Positions 1 through 6,194 of a stretch of 7,213 nt of DNA are shown in pieces. The position numbers were made by a program, and so were the translations under genes. This DNA is from Candidatus Sulfopaludibacter sp. SbA3. Its GTDB lineage: Bacteria > Acidobacteriota > Terriglobia > 20CM-2-55-15. Below the pieces are notes generated by a model. The model searched no databases, was not told where the DNA came from, and saw only the letters and a list, made by a program, of their open reading frames with translations. Position 1 is the stretch's first letter; every line of letters begins with the position of its first letter. The stretch covers positions 1 through 7,213 of the forward strand of contig CAMAWS010000159.1 of NCBI GenBank assembly GCA_945861845.1, in the 5' to 3' direction.

Positions 1-88
1 GCTGCGCCGTTCCATGAGCGGATTGCCACCCATTCAGTTGCGCCACTTCGGATGCCGATAGTTCCAAACGCACGGCGTTTCTTGCCAT
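1..88 (-). CDS. IS630-family-like transposase, N-terminal fragment (runs off window)
   Basis: An open frame starts at ATG 88 and runs off the left edge, giving 29 complete codons. The peptide begins MARNAVRLELSASEVAQL and continues with NGWQSAHGTAQ. This matches the usual start of IS630 transposases: a short basic lead, a V-x-L-S-x-x-E/D motif, a helix with a tryptophan or hydrophobic residue, then a T-x-Q that opens the next DNA-binding helix. The catalytic DDE domain would lie outside the window, so activity cannot be judged. No good Shine-Dalgarno precedes the ATG, and a GTG at 94 is an in-frame alternative start. It reads in the same direction as, and directly downstream of, the haem protein gene, so read-through could express it. 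The family call is by pattern recognition on a short fragment. Confidence 0.55.
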   Translation of the reverse strand, partial: MARNAVRLELSASEVAQLNGWQSAHGTAQ

Positions 89-121
89 GCACACGCTTGT
101 ACCATGGCCCTGGATAATATG

Positions 122-131
122 TATAGCTATA
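122..131. repeat. 10-bp perfect palindrome in the IS end
   Basis: TATAGCTATA is its own reverse complement. It lies in the AT-rich non-coding end of the IS-like element, between the putative tip (142-148) and the transposase start at 88. It could be part of the transposase binding site or of the transposase promoter region. At 10 bp in an AT-rich tract, it could also be chance. Confidence 0.4.
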
Positions 132-145
132 TCGGGGACACTACA

Positions 146-2392
146 CTAGCGCGCCAATGGATTCGGGCGAATCTGCAACTTCACGATCTTTCCCTTGGTT
201 CCTTTGCCGCCTTCGATGTGCCAGACAAAGTGCGTGCCGTAGTTGGCGTAGAGGGCGCGGCCCTTCCATCCGGCGTTCGGATCGTCGATCCGGCCGTCGA
301 GGCCGCGTGAATAGAAGCCCAGCGGATACGGGACGCGCAGCGTGGTCCACTGCCGTGTCTGGGGGTTCAGCGCCAGCAGCGCGTCGGAGTTCGAGCCATT
401 TACAATGGGCGTGTTCGCTCCCAGGCCCGATATGTTGTGCTGGTCCACCCAGTTGTAATAGTGAAAATCGGCCGGAACATTCGTGCCCTTCAGCTTCGGG
501 CCGGTGGTCTGATACAGCGTCCACCCTTCCCTGCACTGGCTGCCATCGGCCTTCGCGGGCCCGTTCAGGTCCCTGCACTTTCGCACGTCGAAGCTGGCCA
601 GATGGCTGCTCGCGGCCAGGGCCGTCCAAACCACGCCGTTGCTGTCGATATCCACTCCGCGCGGATCGAAGCCGGGTTCCGGCACTCTGAAGATCTGGGC
701 CTTGCATGACGATGGAGGATTGTTACCGCGCTGCAGGCGAATGAGGAATCCCGGGTATCGCTCGGCGATTCCCCACACGGAGTCGTCCACAGGACTGGGA
801 ATGACGGAATACATGTTGAAGCGGATCATGGTGTCCAGCTTCGGATCAAAAACGATTCTTCCCCCTGGCGCGGCGCCCGTCGCCTCTCCCACGGATGTGT
901 CGCCCGCGTACAGCACGGATTCCTGACCGGGCGTCAGCGTATTCCAGGGCCTTGTGACGATGCCGTCGCCATTGGTGTCGAGCACCTGGCCACACCAGCC
1001 GTTGGCCTGCTGTTCGTCTCGGGTTTCGTCATAAACCTTCGTGTCGATCCATCCGAAGATCGGACCGCTCAGTTCGTTGAAATAGACTGTCTCGTTCGGG
1101 TCGTTGTCGAACTGAAGGTGGTGCGTGGCGTAGCAGGTGTCGACCAGCGTGAACCCCTGAGTCCGGGGATCATAAAAGGATGCCTGCCGCCCGCTTGTCG
1201 TGAGCGGGAACCACGATGCAAACTTGTTGGCCGGATCGCTGCACCAGGAAGGGTCCTGATTGGGGCGTATCTTCGAGGTCATCCAGACGCGGTCCTTGCT
1301 GTCGAACATCGGATTATGAGGATCGGCCGGATTGTACGGCGGGTTCGCCCACAGATGCTCATTCCCCCAATGCAGCGACGGGCGGTTCGGCGCAGGAAAG
1401 CGCGAAGGCACTTGAGCTCTCGGCGCGCGCGTTGGAATATCCAGGGAGAACGTGCTGTTCTCGTTAGGATCCAGGACGACGAGCTGTCCATGCCCGGCCG
1501 AGACCGCGTATATCGGGCCGTTGGCATTCACGGTCGGGTGGTGCCTATCAGTGGCAATCTCGTCGTGCATGAACGAACGATCGTCGCCCACGTCCCACAA
1601 GGTCACCACGAGATTGCGCTCGATCCCGCGGGGCCGTGGCGGCGCGGGCGGAACTTCGCCCTTCGCGACACGCTCGGTCCAGTCCGCATATACCTTCAGT
1701 GCGGGCTCCTTGCCCTGATTGTTCAGTACCGTGTACATGGCGGTCCCGCGCACTCCGGTGCCCAGGCGCCATTCCCAGGCTTCGGCATGCGTCTTAAGCT
1801 CGGGCTTCGCCTTTAGGATGTGGTCCACGCTTCGAGTGAGTATGTTGCCGAGTTGATGGCAGAAATTACAGTCCGACTTCAGGGAATTGATCCAGTGGTT
1901 CTGGCTCAGCATGTTTTGCCCCATGCCGTTGCCCTGCGCGCCGGTTCCGGGAAACATATTGGCTGCCGGTGGTTGCAGCATCGACAACCAGTAGTCGCCT
2001 GGATAGACCTTGGCGGCCTCTTGCGGAGTGCGCGCGGGAGCGGCGCGAAGCGCGAGGTTTGTGGCGCCGGGCCGCGCCTGAACCGGCGCCGAATCCACGA
2101 GTCCGTATCCGCGAACCCAGACGCGATAGTTGGCATTGGGCAACTGAGGAAGCGCAAAGCGGCCCTGGTCGTCGGTGACGACGATCTTGGCAAACTTCGT
2201 AAGCAGGTCATCGGTTTCGGCAATGACCCAAACGCCGGCCTCCGGACCTGAAACACCCTGTACGGCGCCCGTAATGAAACCGTCGGCCAACGCCGCTTGG
2301 CGGGCTTGAGGAGTCTGCAACGCGCTGCCGGGGTTAACGGCGAGCACGGCGAGCAGTGCGACCATGGCGACGCGAACGATTACAGTTTTCAT
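146..2392 (-). CDS. Exported mono-haem protein with carboxypeptidase-regulatory-like domain and propeller-like C-terminus
   Basis: This is a 748-residue protein. ATG 2392 is chosen because it is followed by a clear signal peptide (MKTVIVRVAMVALLAVLAV, then PGSA) and preceded by AGGAGA at 8 nt. An upstream in-frame ATG at 2557 would run into the amidohydrolase gene and bury the signal peptide. Residues about 38-118 read as a carboxypeptidase-regulatory-like beta-sandwich (FITGAVQGV, then VTDDQGRFALPQLP and NYRVWVRGYG). A CxxCH haem-c motif, CNFCH, is at residues 175-179. Residues about 260-740 contain repeated strand blocks such as PRGVDIDSNGVVWTA and GPIYAVSAGHGQLVVLDP, reminiscent of Vgb/SMP-30-type beta-propellers. 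DTNGDG at 472-477 is a DxNxDG calcium-binding-like loop. Proteins of this layout are typically annotated in Acidobacteriota only as carboxypeptidase-regulatory-like proteins, and the substrate is unknown. A periplasmic or surface redox role is inferred. The TAG stop sits at the IS boundary, so the last residue(s) may not be native. Confidence 0.85.
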   Translation of the reverse strand: MKTVIVRVAMVALLAVLAVNPGSALQTPQARQAALADGFITGAVQGVSGPEAGVWVIAETDDLLTKFAKIVVTDDQGRFALPQLPNANYRVWVRGYGLVDSAPVQARPGATNLALRAAPARTPQEAAKVYPGDYWLSMLQPPAANMFPGTGAQGNGMGQNMLSQNHWINSLKSDCNFCHQLGNILTRSVDHILKAKPELKTHAEAWEWRLGTGVRGTAMYTVLNNQGKEPALKVYADWTERVAKGEVPPAPPRPRGIERNLVVTLWDVGDDRSFMHDEIATDRHHPTVNANGPIYAVSAGHGQLVVLDPNENSTFSLDIPTRAPRAQVPSRFPAPNRPSLHWGNEHLWANPPYNPADPHNPMFDSKDRVWMTSKIRPNQDPSWCSDPANKFASWFPLTTSGRQASFYDPRTQGFTLVDTCYATHHLQFDNDPNETVYFNELSGPIFGWIDTKVYDETRDEQQANGWCGQVLDTNGDGIVTRPWNTLTPGQESVLYAGDTSVGEATGAAPGGRIVFDPKLDTMIRFNMYSVIPSPVDDSVWGIAERYPGFLIRLQRGNNPPSSCKAQIFRVPEPGFDPRGVDIDSNGVVWTALAASSHLASFDVRKCRDLNGPAKADGSQCREGWTLYQTTGPKLKGTNVPADFHYYNWVDQHNISGLGANTPIVNGSNSDALLALNPQTRQWTTLRVPYPLGFYSRGLDGRIDDPNAGWKGRALYANYGTHFVWHIEGGKGTKGKIVKLQIRPNPLAR

Positions 2393-2422
2393 AAGAGATG
2401 TCTCCTGCAGGCTTCTGCAGGA
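2393..2422 (-). promoter_or_regulatory. Ribosome-binding site of the haem protein, partly held in an 8-bp hairpin
   Basis: On the minus strand, TCCTGCAG (2415-2422) and CTGCAGGA (2403-2410) form a perfect 8-bp stem around the 4-nt loop AAGC. The 3' arm supplies the first four bases of the Shine-Dalgarno AGGAGA (2401-2406), which lies 8 nt from ATG 2392. The hairpin would therefore reduce access to the ribosome-binding site, as seen in simple translational switches. The inverted repeat is directly visible; its regulatory use is inferred. Confidence 0.5.
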
Positions 2423-2459
2423 TGGTCCAAAAGAGAACCACCCCGTCTGCGCCTTTAAT

Positions 2460-2494
2460 GTGGCTGCGCGACTTTTTCTTGAGGGCGCAGCCAC
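2460..2494. repeat. 10-bp perfect inverted repeat in the amidohydrolase/haem-protein gap
   Basis: GTGGCTGCGC (2460-2469) and GCGCAGCCAC (2485-2494) are exact inverted copies around a 15-nt loop. The repeat lies 35 nt past the amidohydrolase stop on the minus strand. The hairpin could slow or end transcription from that gene, but no T-run follows it (ATTAAAGG on the minus strand), so a canonical intrinsic terminator is not supported. On the minus strand it is preceded by GTAGGAGGGG. The same GTAGGAG start precedes the right arm of the REP-like pair near 5264, hinting at a dispersed repeat family. Confidence 0.55.
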
Positions 2495-2528
2495 CCCTCC
2501 TACCTTAGGGGAGTTTGTTGCAATCCCA

Positions 2529-3836
2529 TCAGTCCCTCGCCAGCTTGCGGCCGGCAATCCACACCGAATCCATTTGTTTGGTGTTGCGGATGTCCATGAG
2601 CGGGTTCGCGCTCAGGACGATAAAGTCGGCCCATTTGCCGGGCTGAAGGGTGCCCAGATCCGCATCGAGCTTCATGACGCGGGCTGCGTTGCCGGTTGCG
2701 GCGACCAGAACCTGCATGGGCGTCAAACCGGCGGCAACCATCATTTCGAGTTCCGTGTGTTCAAAGTATCCTTGCCAACGGCCGAGGCCCGCCCCGGTGT
2801 CGGTGCCCATCGCAATCGTCACGCCCGCGTCGGAAAGCAGCTTGAGGTTGCGGTTGGCCTGCTGCAACGCCTTCTTGATAGCCTGCGCGTCCGCATCGGC
2901 GCGCACCTTAGCCTGCGCGGCCGGATCCTTCAGCCGCTCGGTCAGACGAACGTAGCTGGCGGTCCTCGACAAGAACGGGTCGGTAAAGAACGCCGGCGTG
3001 GACTCGTACACGAACACCGACAGGTCGCGCGTCAAGGTCGGAATGTATGCGGCATTCCTGCGCTTGATCTCGTCGATCAACGCGGCATCGACGTCCTGGT
3101 CGCGGATGCTGTGGGCCAGCACATCGAGTCCAGCATCGATCAATCCCTTCGCATCCTTCAGGAAGAACATGTGCGCCGCGACTTGAAGGCCCTGCTTGTG
3201 CGACTGGTCGATGATTGCGCCGTACACGGCGGGCGCCATTCGCTGCGGCGAGTTGTCGGGGCCGTCGACGCGAGTCTTGATGATATTGACCTTTTTCGCG
3301 GCCGCGCTGTCCACCATCCGGCGGCCTTCTTCGGCGGAAGGCGCCACGACGTTCGTCCCGGCAACGTACAGTCGCGCGCGGTCGGGAGTGCCGCGTTGCT
3401 GCTCGTCACGCAACTTCACGCTTTCGACACCGTCGTCACCGAGGCTGACAATTGTGGTGACTCCATAGTCCGAATAGTTCTTGAGCTGCGCGGCAATCTG
3501 ATCGCGGGGCGGCTGCGTGGATTGCCTGTCCAGATTGACATGTGCGTGCGCATTGACCAAACCGGGGATGATCGTCTTGCCGGTGACATCGATGCGGGTG
3601 ACTCCGGTGGGGACCGCCACTGCGGTTTGAGCGCCCACGGCTTCCACGCGTCCATTCCGGACGAGAATTGCGCCCTGCTCGATCGGCGAGCGTCCCGTAC
3701 CGTCGATAACGCGCGCGCCCGTCAGGACGAACGTCGTGGGCGCAGGCGCCTGTGCACCCAGGATCAGCAGTGCACCGACCAGGGCCATTACGACCCCTGT
3801 CGAAATCCGAATCATGGCGTGCCCCTTTCCCTGCAT
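2529..3836 (-). CDS. Exported imidazolonepropionase-like metal-dependent amidohydrolase
   Basis: This 435-residue protein has a signal peptide (MIRISTGVVMALVGALLILG, then AQA) and an amidohydrolase-superfamily body of usual length. The N-terminal beta-sandwich leads into VTGKTIIPGLVNAHAHV, which carries the HxH metal pair (H97, H99). The other expected ligands are present: K187 in NIIKTRVDG (carboxylated lysine position), H222 in AAHMF, H242 in LAHSI and D346 in MGTDTG. A binuclear, intact active site is therefore likely. PGKWADFIVL near residues 399-408 is the usual C-terminal return to the sandwich. Relatives hydrolyse cyclic amides, dipeptides or prolyl peptides, and the substrate here is unknown. 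ATG 3836 has GGGAG at 6 nt; ATG 3815 (with AGGGG upstream) would start exactly at the signal peptide and is a fair alternative. The haem protein gene follows 136 nt downstream on the same strand, and the cytochrome c gene diverges 54 nt upstream. Confidence 0.9.
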   Translation of the reverse strand: MQGKGHAMIRISTGVVMALVGALLILGAQAPAPTTFVLTGARVIDGTGRSPIEQGAILVRNGRVEAVGAQTAVAVPTGVTRIDVTGKTIIPGLVNAHAHVNLDRQSTQPPRDQIAAQLKNYSDYGVTTIVSLGDDGVESVKLRDEQQRGTPDRARLYVAGTNVVAPSAEEGRRMVDSAAAKKVNIIKTRVDGPDNSPQRMAPAVYGAIIDQSHKQGLQVAAHMFFLKDAKGLIDAGLDVLAHSIRDQDVDAALIDEIKRRNAAYIPTLTRDLSVFVYESTPAFFTDPFLSRTASYVRLTERLKDPAAQAKVRADADAQAIKKALQQANRNLKLLSDAGVTIAMGTDTGAGLGRWQGYFEHTELEMMVAAGLTPMQVLVAATGNAARVMKLDADLGTLQPGKWADFIVLSANPLMDIRNTKQMDSVWIAGRKLARD

Positions 3837-3853
3837 GAAAAACTCCCGGGCAT

Positions 3854-3882
3854 TTTACACTCTCCCTGCTGCCGAATATACT
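3854..3882 (+). promoter_or_regulatory. Sigma70-type promoter of the cytochrome c gene
   Basis: TTTACA (3854-3859) and TATACT (3877-3882) are each one base from the TTGACA/TATAAT consensus and are separated by the ideal 17 nt. Transcription would start near 3889-3890, directly before ATG 3891, so the message would have little or no leader. This agrees with the absence of a Shine-Dalgarno before the ATG. The hexamers and spacing are seen directly; the start site is inferred. Confidence 0.65.
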
Positions 3883-3890
3883 CATCTGCG

Positions 3891-4163
3891 ATGTTGCTGA
3901 AGATCATCCTCTCCGTCTGGCTGGCGGGAGCTGCGAAACAGACCGTCGAGTTGCCTGACGGCGAAGGCAAGAAAATCCTCGAAACGGCGTGCACCACCTG
4001 TCACACACTGGAAGGCCTTCCCAAATATAAGGACTATTACAACGAAGAAAACTGGAAGGACATCGTGCTCACGATGAAGGAATACGGCGCCCCGGTGAAG
4101 GATGTCGAAATCCCAATCCTCGTGAAATATCTCGTGGACAACTTCGGGATTAAGGCGCCGTGA
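3891..4163 (+). CDS. Small exported class-I-type cytochrome c
   Basis: This 90-residue protein has a short N-terminal hydrophobic segment (MLLKIILSVWLAGAA) that should direct export to the periplasm, where haem is attached. The haem-c motif CTTCH covers residues 34-38, preceded by a helix (GEGKKILETA), as in class I cytochromes. M62 in VLTMKEYGAP is the likely sixth haem ligand. The C-terminal helix IPILVKYLVDNFG is the usual packing helix. Together with the W55-to-M62 spacing, this resembles the small single-haem domains linked to PQQ-type dehydrogenases. It most likely shuttles electrons for a periplasmic oxidoreductase, but none is visible nearby except the mono-haem protein gene at 146-2392. 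The open frame extends far upstream with no plausible start and is antisense to the amidohydrolase; ATG 3891 is fixed by the signal peptide. The 3' end overlaps the convergent propeller gene by 14 bp. Confidence 0.88.
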   Translation: MLLKIILSVWLAGAAKQTVELPDGEGKKILETACTTCHTLEGLPKYKDYYNEENWKDIVLTMKEYGAPVKDVEIPILVKYLVDNFGIKAP

Positions 4164-5142
4164 TGTTTCGCTTCGGCCCCTTGCCAACGGATATGCGGGC
4201 GACTTCTTTCCTCGAAGCGATATCTACGGCCGAAACGTTATCGGAAAGGCCGTTGGCTACATAGACGGTCTTACTGTCCGGCGTGAACGTCAGCCAGTCC
4301 GGATGCTTTCCAACCTCAACGCCTCCCAGCAACTTCAAATCGGGCAGCGAGTATCCGTAGACGTGGCCGTTGAGGCGGCTGGCGACCCACAAAGTCCTGC
4401 CATCGGGGGAAACGCCAATTCCATGCGAGGGCGCCTGATTGAAAGGGCCGGGATCGCGCTTCTCCGGTGCGATGTCGGGCAGCGTAATTCGAGCGACTTC
4501 CTTCCGCTGGGCGAAATCAACGACAGCAAAGCCGTGATAGTTGGAAATCTGTACGAACGCTCGCTTCGTGGAACCATCGGAATTCTTCTCGAAGGCGATG
4601 GGACGCACGCCTTCGTTGAACAGCGTCCAGGCGGGTTCCTCGGTCTTTGCGTCGAGCACAAGCATGTGTGTGCCGGCAATGGACCCGGAAACGACATTCT
4701 TGCCGTCCGGCGTGACATAAATGTTGTGCATGCCGCCTTTGGTCGGAATCGTTTTGACCTTTTCCAGTTTCGCCGTATCGATCACATCGATGGCGCCCGG
4801 TTGGGAAATGATGGCAACGTACAAACGGCGGCCATCGGGACTGATCGTGATGTTGTGCGGACGGTTACTGAGCGGGATCTTCTTGATCAGCGCGAGACTC
4901 TTCGCGTCGATCACGTCAACTGTGTGAGTGGCCTCGCTGCTGAAGTAGAAGCGGCTTCCATCAGGAGCGACGGCGGCTCCATGGTTGACAGGTATGCCTT
5001 TGATCTCACCCACGATCTTGTTCGTTGCGGGATCGATCAGGTGAATGTTGTCGCCTCCGGAGTTGGTTTGAATGATCCGGACCTGTGCGGTCGCCGGCGC
5101 GACAAGAAGTGCAGTCAGAACGAGCGGCAAGGCGAGTCTCAT
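4150..5142 (-). CDS. Exported YVTN-family beta-propeller protein
   Basis: This 330-residue protein has a clear signal peptide (MRLALPLVLTALLVAPATAQ). The mature part is a run of about 40-45-residue blade repeats with the pattern xDGxxxYVA-xx-xxVxVIDxxxxKxVxxIxV. Examples are SPDGRRLYVAII (101-112), VTPDGKNVVSG (143-153), SPDGRTLWVAS (245-255), TPDSKTVYVANGLSDNVSAV (287-306) and a last strand ending near ISVGKGP. These are hallmarks of YVTN/cytochrome-D1-haem-domain-like propellers, which occur in secreted and surface proteins. There is no haem motif, so binding of a ligand or partner is more likely than catalysis. ATG 5142 has a strong AGGAGG at 9 nt. The gene seems to have its own promoter (5169-5197) and lies downstream of the surE block, separated by the REP-like pair. 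Function is not assignable beyond the fold. Confidence 0.88.
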   Translation of the reverse strand: MRLALPLVLTALLVAPATAQVRIIQTNSGGDNIHLIDPATNKIVGEIKGIPVNHGAAVAPDGSRFYFSSEATHTVDVIDAKSLALIKKIPLSNRPHNITISPDGRRLYVAIISQPGAIDVIDTAKLEKVKTIPTKGGMHNIYVTPDGKNVVSGSIAGTHMLVLDAKTEEPAWTLFNEGVRPIAFEKNSDGSTKRAFVQISNYHGFAVVDFAQRKEVARITLPDIAPEKRDPGPFNQAPSHGIGVSPDGRTLWVASRLNGHVYGYSLPDLKLLGGVEVGKHPDWLTFTPDSKTVYVANGLSDNVSAVDIASRKEVARISVGKGPKRNITAP

Positions 5143-5168
5143 TACGGTGATCCTCCTGGGAAGCGCAC

Positions 5169-5197
5169 AGTCTATGCCTATAGCGATTTTGGGTCAA
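5169..5197 (-). promoter_or_regulatory. Probable promoter of the beta-propeller gene
   Basis: On the minus strand, TTGACC (5192-5197, 5 of 6 matches) and TAGACT (5169-5174, 4 of 6) are separated by 17 nt. This places transcription start near 5161 and leaves a leader of about 20 nt containing the AGGAGG before ATG 5142. Position and spacing are good and the -10 is only fair. It supports transcription independent of surE. Confidence 0.45.
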
Positions 5198-5210
5198 AGT
5201 AAGGGCAGGG

Positions 5211-5302
5211 CCTGTGGGCGCGGGACTTCAGTCCCGTGCAATGTTCAAAAGGAAAAAATTTTGTAGGAGCCTGGCACGGGGCTGAAGCCCCGCGCCCACA
5301 GG
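5211..5302. repeat. Inverted pair of 29-nt REP-like palindromes (BIME-like)
   Basis: A 29-nt unit at 5211-5239 is repeated in inverted orientation at 5274-5302 with only two differences, around a 34-nt AT-rich spacer. Each unit is itself a hairpin: GCGCGGGAC-TTCA-GTCCCGTGC is split at 5218-5239, and the minus-strand copy reads GCGCGGGGC-TTCA-GCCCCGTGC. The two differences fall on the same base pair of the inner stem (A-T in one copy, G-C in the other), so pairing is kept. The element sits between the surE stop and the propeller promoter. Such paired REP units are known to act in mRNA stability, attenuation or as RAYT-mobilised elements. No RAYT transposase is in the window. The T-run in the spacer is too far from the hairpins for a classic terminator. 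Confidence 0.75.
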
Positions 5303-5315
5303 TTCAAGGATGGGC

Positions 5316-6098
5316 CTATCGGGGCTCAGCGCTCCGATCCACGTCGAGCAACTCCATCCAGCGGGCGAAGTGACTGGAATACGAGTGCGCAGTGCGATCA
5401 ATCTGGAGTGGGCACACAGATACGAATCCGGCGGCAACGGCGGCGAAGTCGGTCATCGGTTCGTTTGCGGGCTCGGAGCGCTGCGCATGCAATTCTTCAT
5501 GCAGCCAGAAGTACTCGCGGCCGCGCGGATCCAGGTTCTCCACCAGCACGGTCTTTCCGGCGCGGCGGCCCTGGCGCGTCAGGCGGATTCCGCCGTTCCA
5601 GGTCTCGGGATAGTTCACATTTAATATGACGTCGGTTGGCAATCCGCCATCCAGTACCCGGGCCGCGATACGGGCTGCAACCTGTGCCGCGTCGATGAAT
5701 TCTGGATTCTCGCGGGCGAAGGAGGAGACCGCGATCCCCGGAATGCCTTGCAGGGCGGCTTCGAACGCTGCGGCAACCGTTCCGGAATAGGCGACATCGT
5801 CGCCAACGTTGTGTCCGCGATTCACTCCCGAGATCACCAGGTCCGGCTTACGGTGGAGTATTCTCAGCGACGCCAGGATCACGCAGTCCGCCGGAGTTCC
5901 CTGCACGGAATATCGATTGGGCGCCAACTGATGAAACCTCAGGGGCTGATTCAGGGTGATGCAATGGCTCGTCGCGCTCATTTCACGGTCGGGAGCGACG
6001 ACAATCACATTACCAAGACCGGACAAGGAGACTTCAAGAGCGTCAAGGGCGGGAGATTGAATGCCGTCGTCGTTGGTTACGAGGATTTGAAGTTTCAC
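5316..6098 (-). CDS. surE: 5'-nucleotidase SurE
   Basis: This 260-residue protein, the normal SurE length, is a metal-dependent phosphatase that removes the 5' phosphate of nucleoside monophosphates (and often exopolyphosphate), in the cytoplasm. The family signature is complete: ILVTNDDG with metal ligands D10 and D11, APDREMSATSH with S41, and VISGVNRGHNVGDDVAYSGTVAAA with N93. Start: the conserved strand KLQILVTNDDG begins right after GTG 6098. An in-frame ATG at 6146 lies inside the tRNA-Pro gene and cannot be the start. There is no Shine-Dalgarno ahead of the GTG, and the tRNA 3' end is only 11 nt away. In many bacteria surE lies beside pcm or in stationary-phase operons; here it follows der, merR and tRNA-Pro. 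The C-terminus (SSHFARWMELLDVDRSAEPR) looks complete. Confidence 0.95.
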   Translation of the reverse strand: MKLQILVTNDDGIQSPALDALEVSLSGLGNVIVVAPDREMSATSHCITLNQPLRFHQLAPNRYSVQGTPADCVILASLRILHRKPDLVISGVNRGHNVGDDVAYSGTVAAAFEAALQGIPGIAVSSFARENPEFIDAAQVAARIAARVLDGGLPTDVILNVNYPETWNGGIRLTRQGRRAGKTVLVENLDPRGREYFWLHEELHAQRSEPANEPMTDFAAVAAGFVSVCPLQIDRTAHSYSSHFARWMELLDVDRSAEPR

Positions 6099-6109
6099 AA
6101 TTAGAAAAG

Positions 6110-6183
6110 TCGGGATGAGAGGATTTGAACCTCCGACCACACGCACCCCAAGCGTGTGCGCTACCAGGCTGCGCTACATCCCG
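6110..6183 (-). tRNA. tRNA-Pro(GGG)
   Basis: A full cloverleaf folds on the minus strand in 74 nt. The 7-bp acceptor is CGGGATG/CATCCCG. The D arm is GCGC-AGCCTGGTA-GCGC. The anticodon arm CACGC/GCGTG holds the loop TTGGGGT, so the anticodon is GGG, reading CCC (and CCU) proline codons. The 5-nt variable region is TGGTC, and the T arm GGAGG/CCTCT holds TTCAAAT with one G-U pair. The discriminator is A73 and G37 follows the anticodon, both normal for proline tRNAs. CCA is not encoded and must be added after processing. The gene lies 11 nt after the merR stop and 11 nt before the surE start, so it is probably cut from a polycistronic transcript by RNase P and a 3' nuclease. Confidence 0.97.
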
Positions 6184-6194
6184 ATGAAATCACT

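Larger units (their letters stand above)
1..148 (-). mobile_element. One end of an IS630-family-like insertion sequence (partial)
   Basis: The minus strand from about 148 down to the window edge looks like the 5' end of an IS630-type element: a short AT-rich non-coding end of about 55 nt, then the start of a transposase-like reading frame at 88. IS630/Tc1-mariner elements insert at TA dinucleotides and duplicate them. Two TA candidates for the outer boundary are at 147-148 and 142-143, in the stretch reading TAGTGTAGTGTCCCC on the minus strand. The other end lies outside the window, so the terminal inverted repeat and TA duplication cannot be verified. The family call rests on the transposase N-terminus only, and the exact boundary is inferred. 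Confidence 0.55.

Noticed and set aside
104..310. Plus-strand frame of 68 codons starting in the IS end
   Set aside because: It crosses the IS boundary into the antisense of the haem-protein gene; no ribosome-binding site or domain.
2393..2557. N-terminal extension of the haem protein to ATG 2557
   Set aside because: It would overlap the amidohydrolase end, place 55 odd residues before a clear signal peptide, and ignore the AGGAGA at 2401-2406.
2364..3890. Long plus-strand open frame upstream of and in phase with the cytochrome c
   Set aside because: It is antisense to the amidohydrolase, has no domain-like sequence, and its only real part starts at the signal peptide at 3891. High GC makes stop-free antisense frames common.
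3837..3890. Defined promoter for the amidohydrolase in the divergent gap
   Set aside because: TAAAAT or TATATT can be found on the minus strand, but no convincing -35 lies at proper spacing.
4303..5202. 299-codon plus-strand frame opposite the propeller gene
   Set aside because: Shadow of a well-supported YVTN propeller with signal peptide and ribosome-binding site; no recognisable domain.
5240..5273. Intrinsic terminator for surE formed by the REP arm and the T-run in the spacer
   Set aside because: On the minus strand the T-run starts over 10 nt after the hairpin, too far for a canonical intrinsic terminator.
6099..6146. Upstream start of surE at ATG 6146
   Set aside because: It lies inside tRNA-Pro; the conserved SurE N-terminus begins at GTG 6098.
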